A DNA stretch of 64,000 nt. Source: Allium sativum. Lineage: Eukaryota > Streptophyta > Magnoliopsida > Asparagales > Amaryllidaceae. This document shows positions 47,996-57,338 of this stretch, in pieces. Under the pieces are notes generated by a model. That model searched no databases. It saw only the letters and a program-made list of their open reading frames with translations, and was not told the DNA's origin. The stretch spans positions 768,670,552 through 768,734,551 of the forward strand of contig CM060918.1 in assembly GCA_030737875.1 (NCBI GenBank), in the 5' to 3' direction. Numbering within the stretch: position 1 is the stretch's first letter; the number at the start of each line of letters is the position of its first letter. The translations under genes were made by a program, and so were the position numbers.

Positions 47996-50351
47996 TGTAA
48001 CATCCCGAGATTTTATGGCAATTTAGAAAATTAAATTTAATGTGGTTATGAAAAAAATTGTTTTAGATATTAAAATTTAGATTGGTGTCGTGAATTGTTA
48101 AGATATGAACTTAAATTGACTTGTTAAACAATGAATTCCAATGGCTATATATGATAATAACCTCTGTCGAATAATTCAATTATTTAGAAAAATTGGAGTT
48201 AATGTTGGATTAACAAATTTTAAACGATCAACTAATTTTGGAATTTCATATATGCTGAAAATTTTAACTTATTGAATATGGTAGTAATATACATTTGTTG
48301 TTTGTACAATTAATGTCAACTGGTAATAAATGTAATTATCTATATGGATTGAAAATATAAATTATAAATTGGTTTGTATCATAACTATCGAGAATTGAAA
48401 TTTGATTTTTATTTATTTGAATTAAATTGATTCAATGAATTTATAATTAAAACATTAGTGACTTTACTTTTGAAGAATTTATGGTGGAAACTTAATTTAA
48501 TGGTTAGAGTATTGAAATTTAATCTATTACGACAATTGTGGCTCGTATTGGTTCCAAATAAACTTGTGATTTTGTTTATATGCATAGTCATTGAGAAGTT
48601 TGAATTTAATATTTAATGAAATTGAATAAATAAATTTAGAAAGGATTAAATTTGTAAAATATGCCAAATGAATTGGAATTGATCTAATATGCAAATGATT
48701 CTAATTTGTGAGGTGAAAACAAATATAGTGAACAATAAATGAATCAATTGGATATTAGGTAATATACATTACCTGAATATGAATCCATTTAAGAAAATAA
48801 ATGTATATAAACCTACTATGGGTCCTTCCAGATTATTGAACATATTGACAATGTAGCCTACAAACTTCAGCTTCCACAAACTACCCACATACACCCTGTT
48901 TTTCACATTTCTCTACTCAAGGCATGTCCACAACCATCTGAAGTCCAAACCTGTCCACTGCCGCCAAATATCTCAGACAATTACACTGACCTTGAGGATA
49001 AGGTTGTTCTCAAAGAGATAGGCATTGATACACGCATAGAGACATAGGATACTACATGTAACAATAATGCACAAGAGATATATTCATGTCCCAAAAGAAT
49101 GGTAAGAGTACCTCAGAAGTATGTGGAATAGCAATACGAATTGCCACCACAAGTTAGTTACAATTTATAGCAGTGTGCCTTTTTTTGCTTTTATGTCTTT
49201 TGTTTTTCTCCTCAAAAGGTTGTTGTAGGGGTAGCCATAGTGGCCACGTGTCCAAAGTTTGTTATGGATTTCAGCTATATATGTACCTCAGTATGAAGGA
49301 AATGATATAGAGAAATTAGTTGTGAATCTTTCTCTCTCGAATACCTTTCCTTTCTAGCTTCCTTCTTCCTCTTTACCCCTTATTTCTCTCTTTTTTCCTA
49401 CCCCTTGCTTTGTTCACATAAGACTATTATAATAATACATAGAAATGGTAATGTTAAACATAAGAAGAATAGAAAATACCTTTTCATGTGATAAATTGGA
49501 TCAATACTTGATATGGTGTAAATGTGTGTTTAAGCAAAATGTTATACAGTCGATCCTAGATTTAAGGACGGTAGTCAGTAGTCGGGTAGAACTGAAATGA
49601 AATTGTAGATTTAGTTCAATTACTTTCGATGATTACCTCAGATGAAGATAGATATCAGCGATCTAGTCCTAGTTCATGAATATGTGTGGAGGATCGGTAT
49701 TAGACTGAGATTGAACTTTAATGTCTACTGAGTTCACTAAAAAGCAATTTTCTCAACCTTGGAGGAGATTGAAATAGATTTAGGATGAGCGGCGGTTAGC
49801 GATCGTTATAGAATTTAGGCGAAAATAATAGGAAGCAAACTAATTTGGATTTTTGGGGAGGTAACCGGAACCAAAGGATTATGGTTTTCGAGTTGCAGGG
49901 AGAAAATAACCGTTTGTAATTATTTTGTGAAAGAAAAGAAACAATCATGTAAAGAAATGATGGTCCATTGGAAATGACACATGGATGAAAATTAAGATGT
50001 GTGGTTCCTCCTTTCTTATTTAAATAATAGATAGATAGATTCTATAATTGAAAATCGTTCAAACATTCAATACATTGTATATTGTATCATTTTACGCATA
50101 TTTGGATGGATAATATGTAGATTGTTATATTCACGCTTCGCGCGATCAACGTAGTTATCTTTCTTTGTTATTATCATTAATCATTTTAATGATTTGGTTT
50201 AATCAATATATAAACCTTCCTTTTTTATTCAATCTTGCCATAAGGTTTCAAATCTTACAAAAAGACCGTTAGCTGTAATTATTGTAAATCATGCCTGACT
50301 AGTAGAATATACATGTTTCAAATTCACAAGAAATATATATGAGTACATACA

Positions 50352-50398
<47 letters not shown>

Positions 50399-50807
50399 AA
50401 TAGTTGTTGCAAACTATGCACAAATATGTATATTTATATTTATACGTATGCTTGCACCACTTTTCCCTTTTTCAATCTTTTTGTCATCTCTCTTGTGAAT
50501 TCAAAATAATGTCTTTTTGTTGAAAAAGAGGAAAACGACATATTTACAACAATTTATCCAAAACCCCAAAAACATCGAACGCAAATAGGTATGATTTTTT
50601 TAACACATAATTCACCAACAGACACTGGAACTAGGGATTTAGAAGAAAATTACATCTAAACAGTGCTATTGGGACTAGTTTCCAAATCCCGTGTTTTATA
50701 ACAAAACACAATACATTTTACAACATTATTGTAGGAAATATGTACAAACAAATTTAAGAATTCTACTATTAATATTATTCCTAACCATAATCCACAATTT
50801 ACAAATT
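47996..50807 (+). repeat. 5' part of the last LTR of element E
   Basis: Starts TGTAACATCC after the PPT. Matches 40864-43645 and stops matching at 50807. No GGATGTTACA end is found downstream within the window. Confidence 0.82.
48811..49047 (+). pseudogene. Integrase C-terminal fragment in E, second copy (open)
   Basis: A 78-residue reading frame followed by TAG, without the frameshift of the first copy. It shows YGSFQIIEHIDNVAYKLQLP, then HIHPVFHISLLKA, the usual GPY/F module and the HPVFHxSxLK motif of gypsy integrases. No upstream integrase core, so it cannot act. It keeps the ancestral state; the first copy decayed after the duplication. Confidence 0.82.
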
Positions 50808-51692
50808 TTACCAATATTTACAATCAGATCTGACGGTGTCAATTCAATTACCACAATATGATGAACGGATATGATAACAATAGGCATATATTTTGAGATC
50901 TAATTCAAACGAAATATATATGATATTATAACTATATAATTAAATTTCCCACTCACTTGAAAGCATCCAAATCTGAAGTTGGAATGATCTTTTAGGCCAA
51001 CAGTTCCCAAATTCTTATAAATCTATAATTTATCTGAAAAGGGAATACTTTCAGATCTGTAGAAATGTAAGAAGAGATGGGAGAATTTGATTTAGAGTGC
51101 CAATTCATATTCTTTTCCATTAAATCTAATAATCCTCTCAATTCTATATGATTTTTATTTAATTTGTTGTATATGAATACTTTTAGATTAAGAGATTAGG
51201 TTTGAATAGTGAGGAAATTGGCAGAGCTTCGCTGCTGCCTACAGATTTGTGTTGAAAAGAATGAGGCCTTACCCCTTTATTCGTAGGAGTGGAATTGTCC
51301 ATGAATCGTCAGATTTGATTTATTAAACATTCGTCCGTTCATATATTATATTATACAGTCAAAACCCTAGCCGTCGCTGCCTGGCTCGACCAAAAGGTCG
51401 AAGCCAGCGGTCGACCGCCCCGATCGACCGCTTGGTCGACCTGGCAATAAGGTGGCTAGGGGATTAATAATTTTTATATATATAATATTCTGTTTTATTT
51501 ATTTTTCATCCTTATCGTATTTCATCCATTCATACGAACTCCATTCGCGAAACTCCAATCATCAAAATTGACCAGAATTCCAAGACGAAGGCATCGGTTA
51601 AATTTCCGTGGTCAAATTCCATCATTCGCAGAAATTCCTATTTTTGAAATTCTAAAAATTAATTCTTATTTCCAAAATTTTGGATTATTACA
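50808..51692 (-). mobile_element. Truncated H-like LTR (minus strand)
   Basis: The right edge GGATTATTACA at 51692 resembles a minus-strand LTR start. Further left come a block like the conserved start region (about 51527-51590), a GTCGAC cluster (51387-51442) and a segment resembling the promoter-proximal part of H (about 51260-51320). The hairpin pair and the rest of the LTR are missing. The left part, 50808-51200, may simply continue E's LTR; I see no boundary. Confidence 0.5.
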
Positions 51693-53552
51693 AAAAATAA
51701 TATCAAATTCCCTAAATCTTCCATCATTTATGTTTGTAGGTAGAAATGGTCAATCAATTATAGTTGGGTTTGGACTGTTGAACTAATGGAATAAAAGTCA
51801 TTTGGGTGTTGGTATGATTCTCGAATATGGTCTAATTCCCTTATTGTAAATCTATAAGTTCACATATATGTATATTTTGGTTGCAAAAGCTTAAGGGCTT
51901 GAATATTGCAATTTGAAAACATCTATTTCTGAAATAGATCGTTTGAACGTATACTGCAAATTAAAGTATTATGGTTTTACACACGAAAATTACATAAAAA
52001 ATGGATTAGTACCAAAAAAGGGATTTTTCTTATGTATTTAGGAATATTACACCTTGTCTCTACTCTATTATTGAAGTAATCCTTCAAGCCTTGGTTAGAA
52101 GTTGCATGTAGATGTTGTTATTTCCCATTTTATCATTTATTGTGAATATGCATGTTGGACCATGTTAATTGATAGGAAAGTTAACTGTATACCTTAATAG
52201 TGATGGTTAGGATTGACATTTCAAACATGTTTAGACATTATTCTTGTTCGCATAATTCACGCCTATATATATAATGCAATAAAACGTAATATTAATGTGT
52301 ATTAAGTGTGTATTAAATGCGTTTAAATTAGGAATTTGAATGTCCCTATAGGAATTTGTATGCATGTGTGAGTTAATGGCTTTAATTATAATTAATTTCG
52401 CACAGACACTAGGTTAACCATTACTTGTAGTAGAAGCCTGTCTGGAACCGACCGGCATATCCAGCATCTACAAGTAAGACCGGTTAATGTGAGAGGTCTT
52501 TGGTTCCACCTTTCTCTTATCCAAGGTATTAAATGGTCTTATTAGACGATAGCGTATGAATAGGGTATTTCTCCAAGTAATGTCCGCTTCTTATCTAGGG
52601 GCTTGGTGATGGCTGATCTATGGACGGTTCATATAAAAACGCCTAAAGAACCACCATCTAAGAGAAGTACTAAGTGGCTAGGAGTTCACCCAAAGGGACA
52701 GCTAGATAGTAACAAAATGGTCCGTTAGGAGGGTCTTAAATGAAGTTGTATTCCTATCTAAACCTGGTATCAAGTGGTCGTTACTATTTCTCGGCCTACA
52801 AGGAGATTATATATATTTTGTAAAGTTGACGTTAGGACAAGATCTTAAGTGGCTAGGGGTCCGCCATGGGTATTAAGTGACAAGATACATCCCGCCTCAT
52901 ATGGTATTAAGTGATTGTAAGGATGTCTGCCCTTAGATTTACTTGTGGGGTATTAAGTGACTGTAGGGATGCCCACCCTTAGATTAACACATAGGCCTTA
53001 AGTGAAAATAAGGATATGTGCCTCGTATGCTTAGCTGTGTATATTTGTTGCATAGACATAACATGAAGAGTTTACAATGCCAAATATATGAAATAGTCAT
53101 TCCTAAACATACATGTTTTTCATTCACCAGGATTTTATGCTCTGACCTCCCTAATCTTAACATAAACAGGTTAGTAAGTGAGGACCCAGGATCAATGATG
53201 ATTAGTGGTCGCTTGGAGGTGGAGCCTTTCGATGGAGATTTAGTTATTTTTAGTGGTAATACTATTATCTTTGTTGTTATCATAATGTGTTTTGGGATAA
53301 TTATTAATTTACATGTTACCTTTTGAGACGTATTATAATTTACATTTATGGTTTTATCCATGGTGCATCTATTTATGAGATATTATATTTTGTCCCTTCT
53401 ACTGTGTGAGATTCTGATTTTTTTTAGATTGCTCTATAACATCTTTTTTTATCATTTCCTTATAGGAACCAACGATCCGTTTAGAGTGTCTCTAAGTTCC
53501 GATGGGCCCTTTATGGGTCGGAATTTAGGCCCATTCTGGGCGGGTTGTTACA
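51693..53552 (+). mobile_element. 3' part of an H-like LTR, 'I' (plus strand)
   Basis: Ends CGGGTTGTTACA at 53552 and contains one covarying hairpin (52404-52499) in the same orientation as those of F and G. From 52640 to 53000 a TATTAAGTGAC-type phrase recurs several times. No PBS follows 53552 and no TGTAACACCCC start is visible upstream, so its 5' half is missing or rearranged. Frames at 52984-53361 and 53018-53326 overlap on opposite strands and are unsupported. Confidence 0.6.
52404..52499 (+). other. Covarying LTR RNA hairpin, copy I
   Basis: Helices: AGAC/GTCT, TTAACC/GGTTAA, TACTTGTAG/CTACAAGTA. Apex CTGG-AACCGA-CCGG within CTG/CAG. Only one copy is present here, unlike the pairs in H, F and G. 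Confidence 0.8.
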
Positions 53553-54053
53553 GTCCCAGAATCTGGCTTGGCTATGTCGACTAGGAATGGAGACCTTCAT
53601 GCTGCTACCATTGCTCTTGCTGATTGAGCTCCATCCACTGCATATGCAACTCATTATAACTTCATCGAGCTCATGGAAAGACTGAACGAGATGGTGGTAA
53701 CATTGAATAACCAAATGCATGCAAGCATCGCCTTGAGGCAGAATATGATCCAAATGGTAGCACGATGGGAAGAGTTCAGGAGTCATAGAGCTCATTGTCT
53801 ACCAAACTAACAAACATAAGCCTCATCTTCTTTGAGAAGGAAAGGAGAGGCAATACCATAGTAGTGACAATTCACCAGACCGTAGAATCTTTAGGAACTT
53901 CAGTTTGGTAAACATCTGGCTCGGCATATCGAACCAGTTTAGCTTGATAATGCTAAACCGGAATCTGTCGAGCCAGATAATGTCAAGTCAGCCCCTTCAC
54001 CGACCCGGTTTCCTCTCAGAACTCGCGACTCCATTGGCACCTCTCACGCTCCC
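53553..54053 (+). other. Unassigned segment with a degenerate gag-like frame
   Basis: A reading frame from about 53575 begins MSTRNGDLHAATIALAD, has one stop, then continues with coiled-coil-like NFIELMERLNEMVVTLNNQ until about 53810. That resembles the N-terminal part of some plant retroelement Gag proteins, but I cannot name the family. The 3' half has words such as CTGGCTCGGCATATC and no protein. It sits between LTR I and LTR F; CTCCC before F is the expected left target duplication. Confidence 0.35.
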
Positions 54054-54332
54054 TGTAACACCCCGTGAATTCTATAATGCTAAGCTTCATAAATTAAAGT
54101 ATAATTAATTCTAAATGAAAGAATAAAGGGAAACAGGTTACGCCATTGCGTTCGTCTCGGAATTCTACTTGAGATAGAGTCCGAGTTTGCGTGAATCGGA
54201 CTCCGTATAAAGGAGTTATGGCCTTCGGAAGTTTCAGAATCAAATTTAAATTCAAACAACTCAGTTTAATTTCAAAATTTCGAATTTCAGGTTCAAACTG
54301 GGCTGGGTGGGAAAATTCCCGCCCAGAAACCA

Positions 54333-54445
54333 GGTCGACCATGGTGTCGACCTGGTCACCCCAGGTCGACCACAGTGTCGACCTGGTCCCCCCCCCCCCA
54401 GGTCGACCATAGTGTCGACCTAGGTGTCGACCTGGCTGGTCGACC
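54333..54445. promoter_or_regulatory. GTCGAC palindrome cluster, LTR F
   Basis: Eight GTCGAC hexamers in about 113 bp, mostly as AGGTCGACC or GTGTCGACCTGG, interrupted by a run of about 13 C. It lies about 150 bp upstream of the TATA box. Confidence 0.8.
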
Positions 54446-54591
54446 TGGCTGGCCAGGTCTGGCTCTGGCTCGAATTTCTGAGGCTCTGTGTGTCACTAGG
54501 GCTGACGTGTCACCTCTTGATTGGCTCTCTGAACTTTGAATGGCCTAGATTCCTCCTATCTTCATCCGATGGCTCAAAACAACTTAAAAAT

Positions 54592-54600
54592 CTATAAATA
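54592..54600 (+). promoter_or_regulatory. TATA box of LTR F
   Basis: CTATAAATA followed by CACCCTAAGTCTC, with a likely start site about 30 bp further on. It sets U3 at about 54054-54625. Confidence 0.7.
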
Positions 54601-55849
54601 CACCCTAAGTCTCAACTGAAAATTCACACAAAAAAATGAGAAAGGAGTCGTCATGCTGCTAGGGAGGAAATAAACATAGCCGTCAAGAGAAAAGCCTAGA
54701 GACAAATCAAACTAAGAAGAATATTAAAGTTTAAATCAAATTTATCAACGCAACGTTAGTCTACCCAAAGGAGCGCATCTCAATTTCAGAATTCAGAATC
54801 CAGAATTCAAGATTCTGCATTCGTTGTAAGTATAGTGACCTTTCAGAATATGAATAAAAATTGTGATGTGATTCGATGTAAATGAAAATAGAATTGTGTT
54901 ATTGTATTGTATAAAATTCTATATATTGTGATGGTTCTATCATGACTTGTGTATTGACGTTTGTCGCATAAATTGATTGATGCAAGCCTATCGAACAATT
55001 GTATATGAAAACAATGACACTTGCAAGTTTGTGGCAAATATTAGAAATTGATCCCTTTATGTATATGTCGATGGCATGGACAGTGTATATTCCCTTAGTC
55101 CAAATTAGAGTTTATGTAAACATGTTCTAGATTTGAAACCTTTTATGCCTACATGACCCAAAACCTATGATATGATTTTCATGTCTAATTGCAAGTATAA
55201 TTGGATCTATGTTAAGCATCGTTTGGGTTTCATAAATTATGCAAGTTCATGTTTATTTGCAAGTATAATTGGATCTATGTTAAGTATCGTTTGGGTTTCA
55301 TAAACTATGCAAGTTCATGTTGAAATAGGCTATGTGATTAAATGTTATAATTGGACCTTTTGGTGAATATACATCATGCTAGTTATATGTTTGACATTAT
55401 GCCAAGTTAAACATATTTAAACACAAGTTGTGTAAGCCTAAAATATGCGATTTCATATGTCACCTACTTAGTTATACATTGATTTGAATGCAAGTTCACA
55501 TGACTCATATTATATGTTAGTTGAATCGCTAAATTGCAAGTTTATGCGCCACACACCCTTATATGTCATAAAATATTACATGTTCTTGATTTCCCCTTTT
55601 CTTACGCTTATAAAGTTGGGATGAATTGTGTCGAGCTCAACATTTGTTATAACGTTGCAAATGTATAAACGGGGGTAATAACGTTGGGTGTAAAACATGA
55701 AAATATATGTTGGCATGTTTGGCACATGCCAATGACAATGACAATGACATTTACACGGTATAAATTGTTATACCCAAAAAAAAAAGTTATGACAGTTACA
55801 TATATAATTGAGAAGTAATAAAATATGTAAATTTAGAAAACACGATATG

Positions 55850-55947
55850 CTTAACTCGAGGTTGGATTGAGTTATGATGTAGACCTTCCCGGAACCGCCC
55901 GGTTGTCCAGTAGTCACAACAATACCTATCCAATGTGGGTGGTTAAG
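55850..55947 (+). other. Covarying LTR RNA hairpin, copy F1
   Basis: Helices: CTTAAC/GTTAAG, TTGGAT/ATCCAA, GTTATGA/TCACAAC (one mismatch). Apex CCGG-AACCGC-CCGG. Confidence 0.78.
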
Positions 55948-55962
55948 TATTGAGCCCAATAA

Positions 55963-56057
55963 TGACCCGAGATTAGATTGAGCTACGGTGTAAACCTGGC
56001 TGGAACCGACCGGCATATCTAGTAACCGTAGCAATACCTGTCTAATGTGAATGGTTA
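55963..56057 (+). other. Covarying LTR RNA hairpin, copy F2
   Basis: Helices: TGACC/GGTTA (one G-U), TTAGA/TCTAA, GCTACGGT/ACCGTAGC (8 bp perfect). Apex CTGG-AACCGA-CCGG. It lies 15 nt after F1. Confidence 0.8.
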
Positions 56058-56421
56058 GGTGCTCCTAAGAGGCTAAGGACAGATGGTAGGGTTAAGTCAA
56101 CTATAACACTTAACTAAATTCAACATTGATGGGTGGGGTTAGGTCAATACAGACACATAACCACTTAACGTGTTTGACTAGAAAATCCTGGTAATGAGGG
56201 ACACCTTTCAGCAGTAACCCAAGTTAGGTATCAACGGTACCCTGAAACCAAGCAGGGTGGGGCACGATTACTGGGCTGATTGTAAGCGGTCAAATGACGG
56301 CGGTGGGTGCACAGTGCAGGTCTAACGGGGTGCGGGCGTGCACACACTCCGGAGAAAACAACCAGGGCACTGGAGACACCAGTAGTATAACCTATGCCTT
56401 CTAGAATTTGTGTCGGGGCCG

Positions 56422-56452
56422 CCACCATGGGTCTTGATACACCCCATGGTGG
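56422..56452 (+). repeat. 10-bp inverted repeat in LTR F
   Basis: CCACCATGGG and CCCATGGTGG separated by 11 bases. I found no equivalent in G or H, so it may be a chance or copy-specific hairpin. Confidence 0.6.
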
Positions 56453-57153
56453 GACCAACATAGGTATCTACAATTCTTGGGGGTCGTATGACACATGTTA
56501 ACGCGAGTAGGAGCCGATCTTTAAATAAAGTTGGGGATCACTTCACCCTCACCATGGGGTGCCAGTTAGAGTAAACTCAAGTAGATGCAGAGATATAGTA
56601 TGGGTGCGATAGTACGCACAACGCTTCCTTAGCTTGTGACACTTTCCTATTTTCAATATATATCTATCATGCCCTCTTCTTATTCACATAACGAAGAGTT
56701 ACTAGACTTACTCAGGCTTTATGTCTGACCCTATTTTCTTTTCGTCTTCTTTTCTTTCGTCCCCCTCCCCCCCGGTCCATAGGGAGGAAACAGCTCAGCT
56801 CAGTCAGGCTCTGTTCAAGCTCCAAGAACGTAGATGTATGATTTGGGTCTCTTTTGCTCGGACTATGGCTTTGGATATCACTATGGGTATTTTTTTCACT
56901 TTATTTATGTTTTATGCTTCTTTAATAATCAAGGCAGTTATGATGTTGTAATGTTGGAAGTATTTTGAGACAATTATGGAATGTTTTGTTTTGAACACAT
57001 ATTGATGAAATAAAAGTCTGTTTGGTTTCCGCTGTTTAAAATATGTGTATTTATATATGTCTTGAGTTTATCTGTGGCTTTTACTTATAAACCTCCACCA
57101 AAATTAAGGCATTCCCTTTGTGAGTGACCTTGTCGGAGGAGGGGTGTTTCACT

Positions 57154-57165
57154 TGGTATCAAAGC
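57154..57165 (+). other. Primer-binding site of element F
   Basis: TGGTATCAAAGC, one base off the perfect initiator tRNA-Met match, two bases after the LTR end at 57151. Confidence 0.9.
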
Positions 57166-57338
57166 ATAGGTTTACCAGACAAGATAAAAGTTTTTGAAAT
57201 TGTTTTCAGAAAGAAAGTTAAAAAAAAGCATTTTTCAAGAAAAAGTGTTATATTTATAAAAGACAAAATCCCCCATAGCCATGTGCCCCATCTATCTCTC
57301 TCTATCCTTCGTTTTGAATTTTTCCTTTCTGTTTCAGC

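Larger units (their letters stand above)
36529..50807 (+). mobile_element. Tandemly duplicated non-autonomous LTR element E
   Basis: Two near-identical ~7.1-kb units, 36529-43642 and 43643-50807, each run from the 3' part of an LTR through PBS, 2.1-kb internal region and PPT to the 5' part of the next LTR. The left boundary reads ACAT|ATT, the centre ACAA|ATT|AACTG and the right ACAA|ATT|TTACC, so the join shares only ATT. Copies differ by scattered substitutions and microsatellite lengths. No gag-pol lies in the internal region. Both outer ends deviate at the same LTR coordinate. Confidence 0.9.
43643..50807 (+). repeat. Second unit of the 7.1-kb tandem duplication
   Basis: Matches 36529-43645 with few differences. 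The offset is 7114 at the left edge and about 7162 at the right edge, from microsatellite and small indel growth. Contains the 3' part of the central LTR, internal region 45908-47995 and the LTR part 47996-50807. Confidence 0.95.
54054..57151 (+). repeat. 5' LTR of element F, 3098 bp
   Basis: Starts TGTAACACCCCG and ends GGGGTGTTTCA, one base from a perfect inverted terminus. Order: GTCGAC cluster (54333-54445), TATA (54592), leader exon to donor 54826, AT-rich stretch with AAGTTCATGT-type words (55180-55560), hairpin pair (55850-56057), a 10-bp inverted repeat (56422-56452), then the end. Small frames such as 54191-54412, 56231-56461 and 56721-56951 are unsupported. Confidence 0.93.
54826..57337 (+). 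other. Predicted intron from LTR leader to gag start in F
   Basis: Donor TT|GTAAGTA at 54826 ends a leader of about 200 nt. The acceptor TTTTTCCTTTCTGTTTCAG at 57337 lies one base before the gag ATG (57339). Removing these 2512 nt deletes the rest of the LTR, both hairpins and the PBS, giving a compact spliced gag-pol mRNA. Unspliced RNA would be the genome. G and H have donors at the equivalent place. Prediction only. Confidence 0.6.

Noticed and set aside
36529..50807. Assembly error duplicating 7.1 kb
   Set aside because: The copies differ by scattered substitutions, an 11-bp deletion and microsatellite lengths, so they are two real sequences, though long-read proof would be welcome.
53018..53361. 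102- and 125-residue frames on opposite strands
   Set aside because: They overlap each other inside LTR sequence, with no domain, no codon bias and no homologous frame in F or G.
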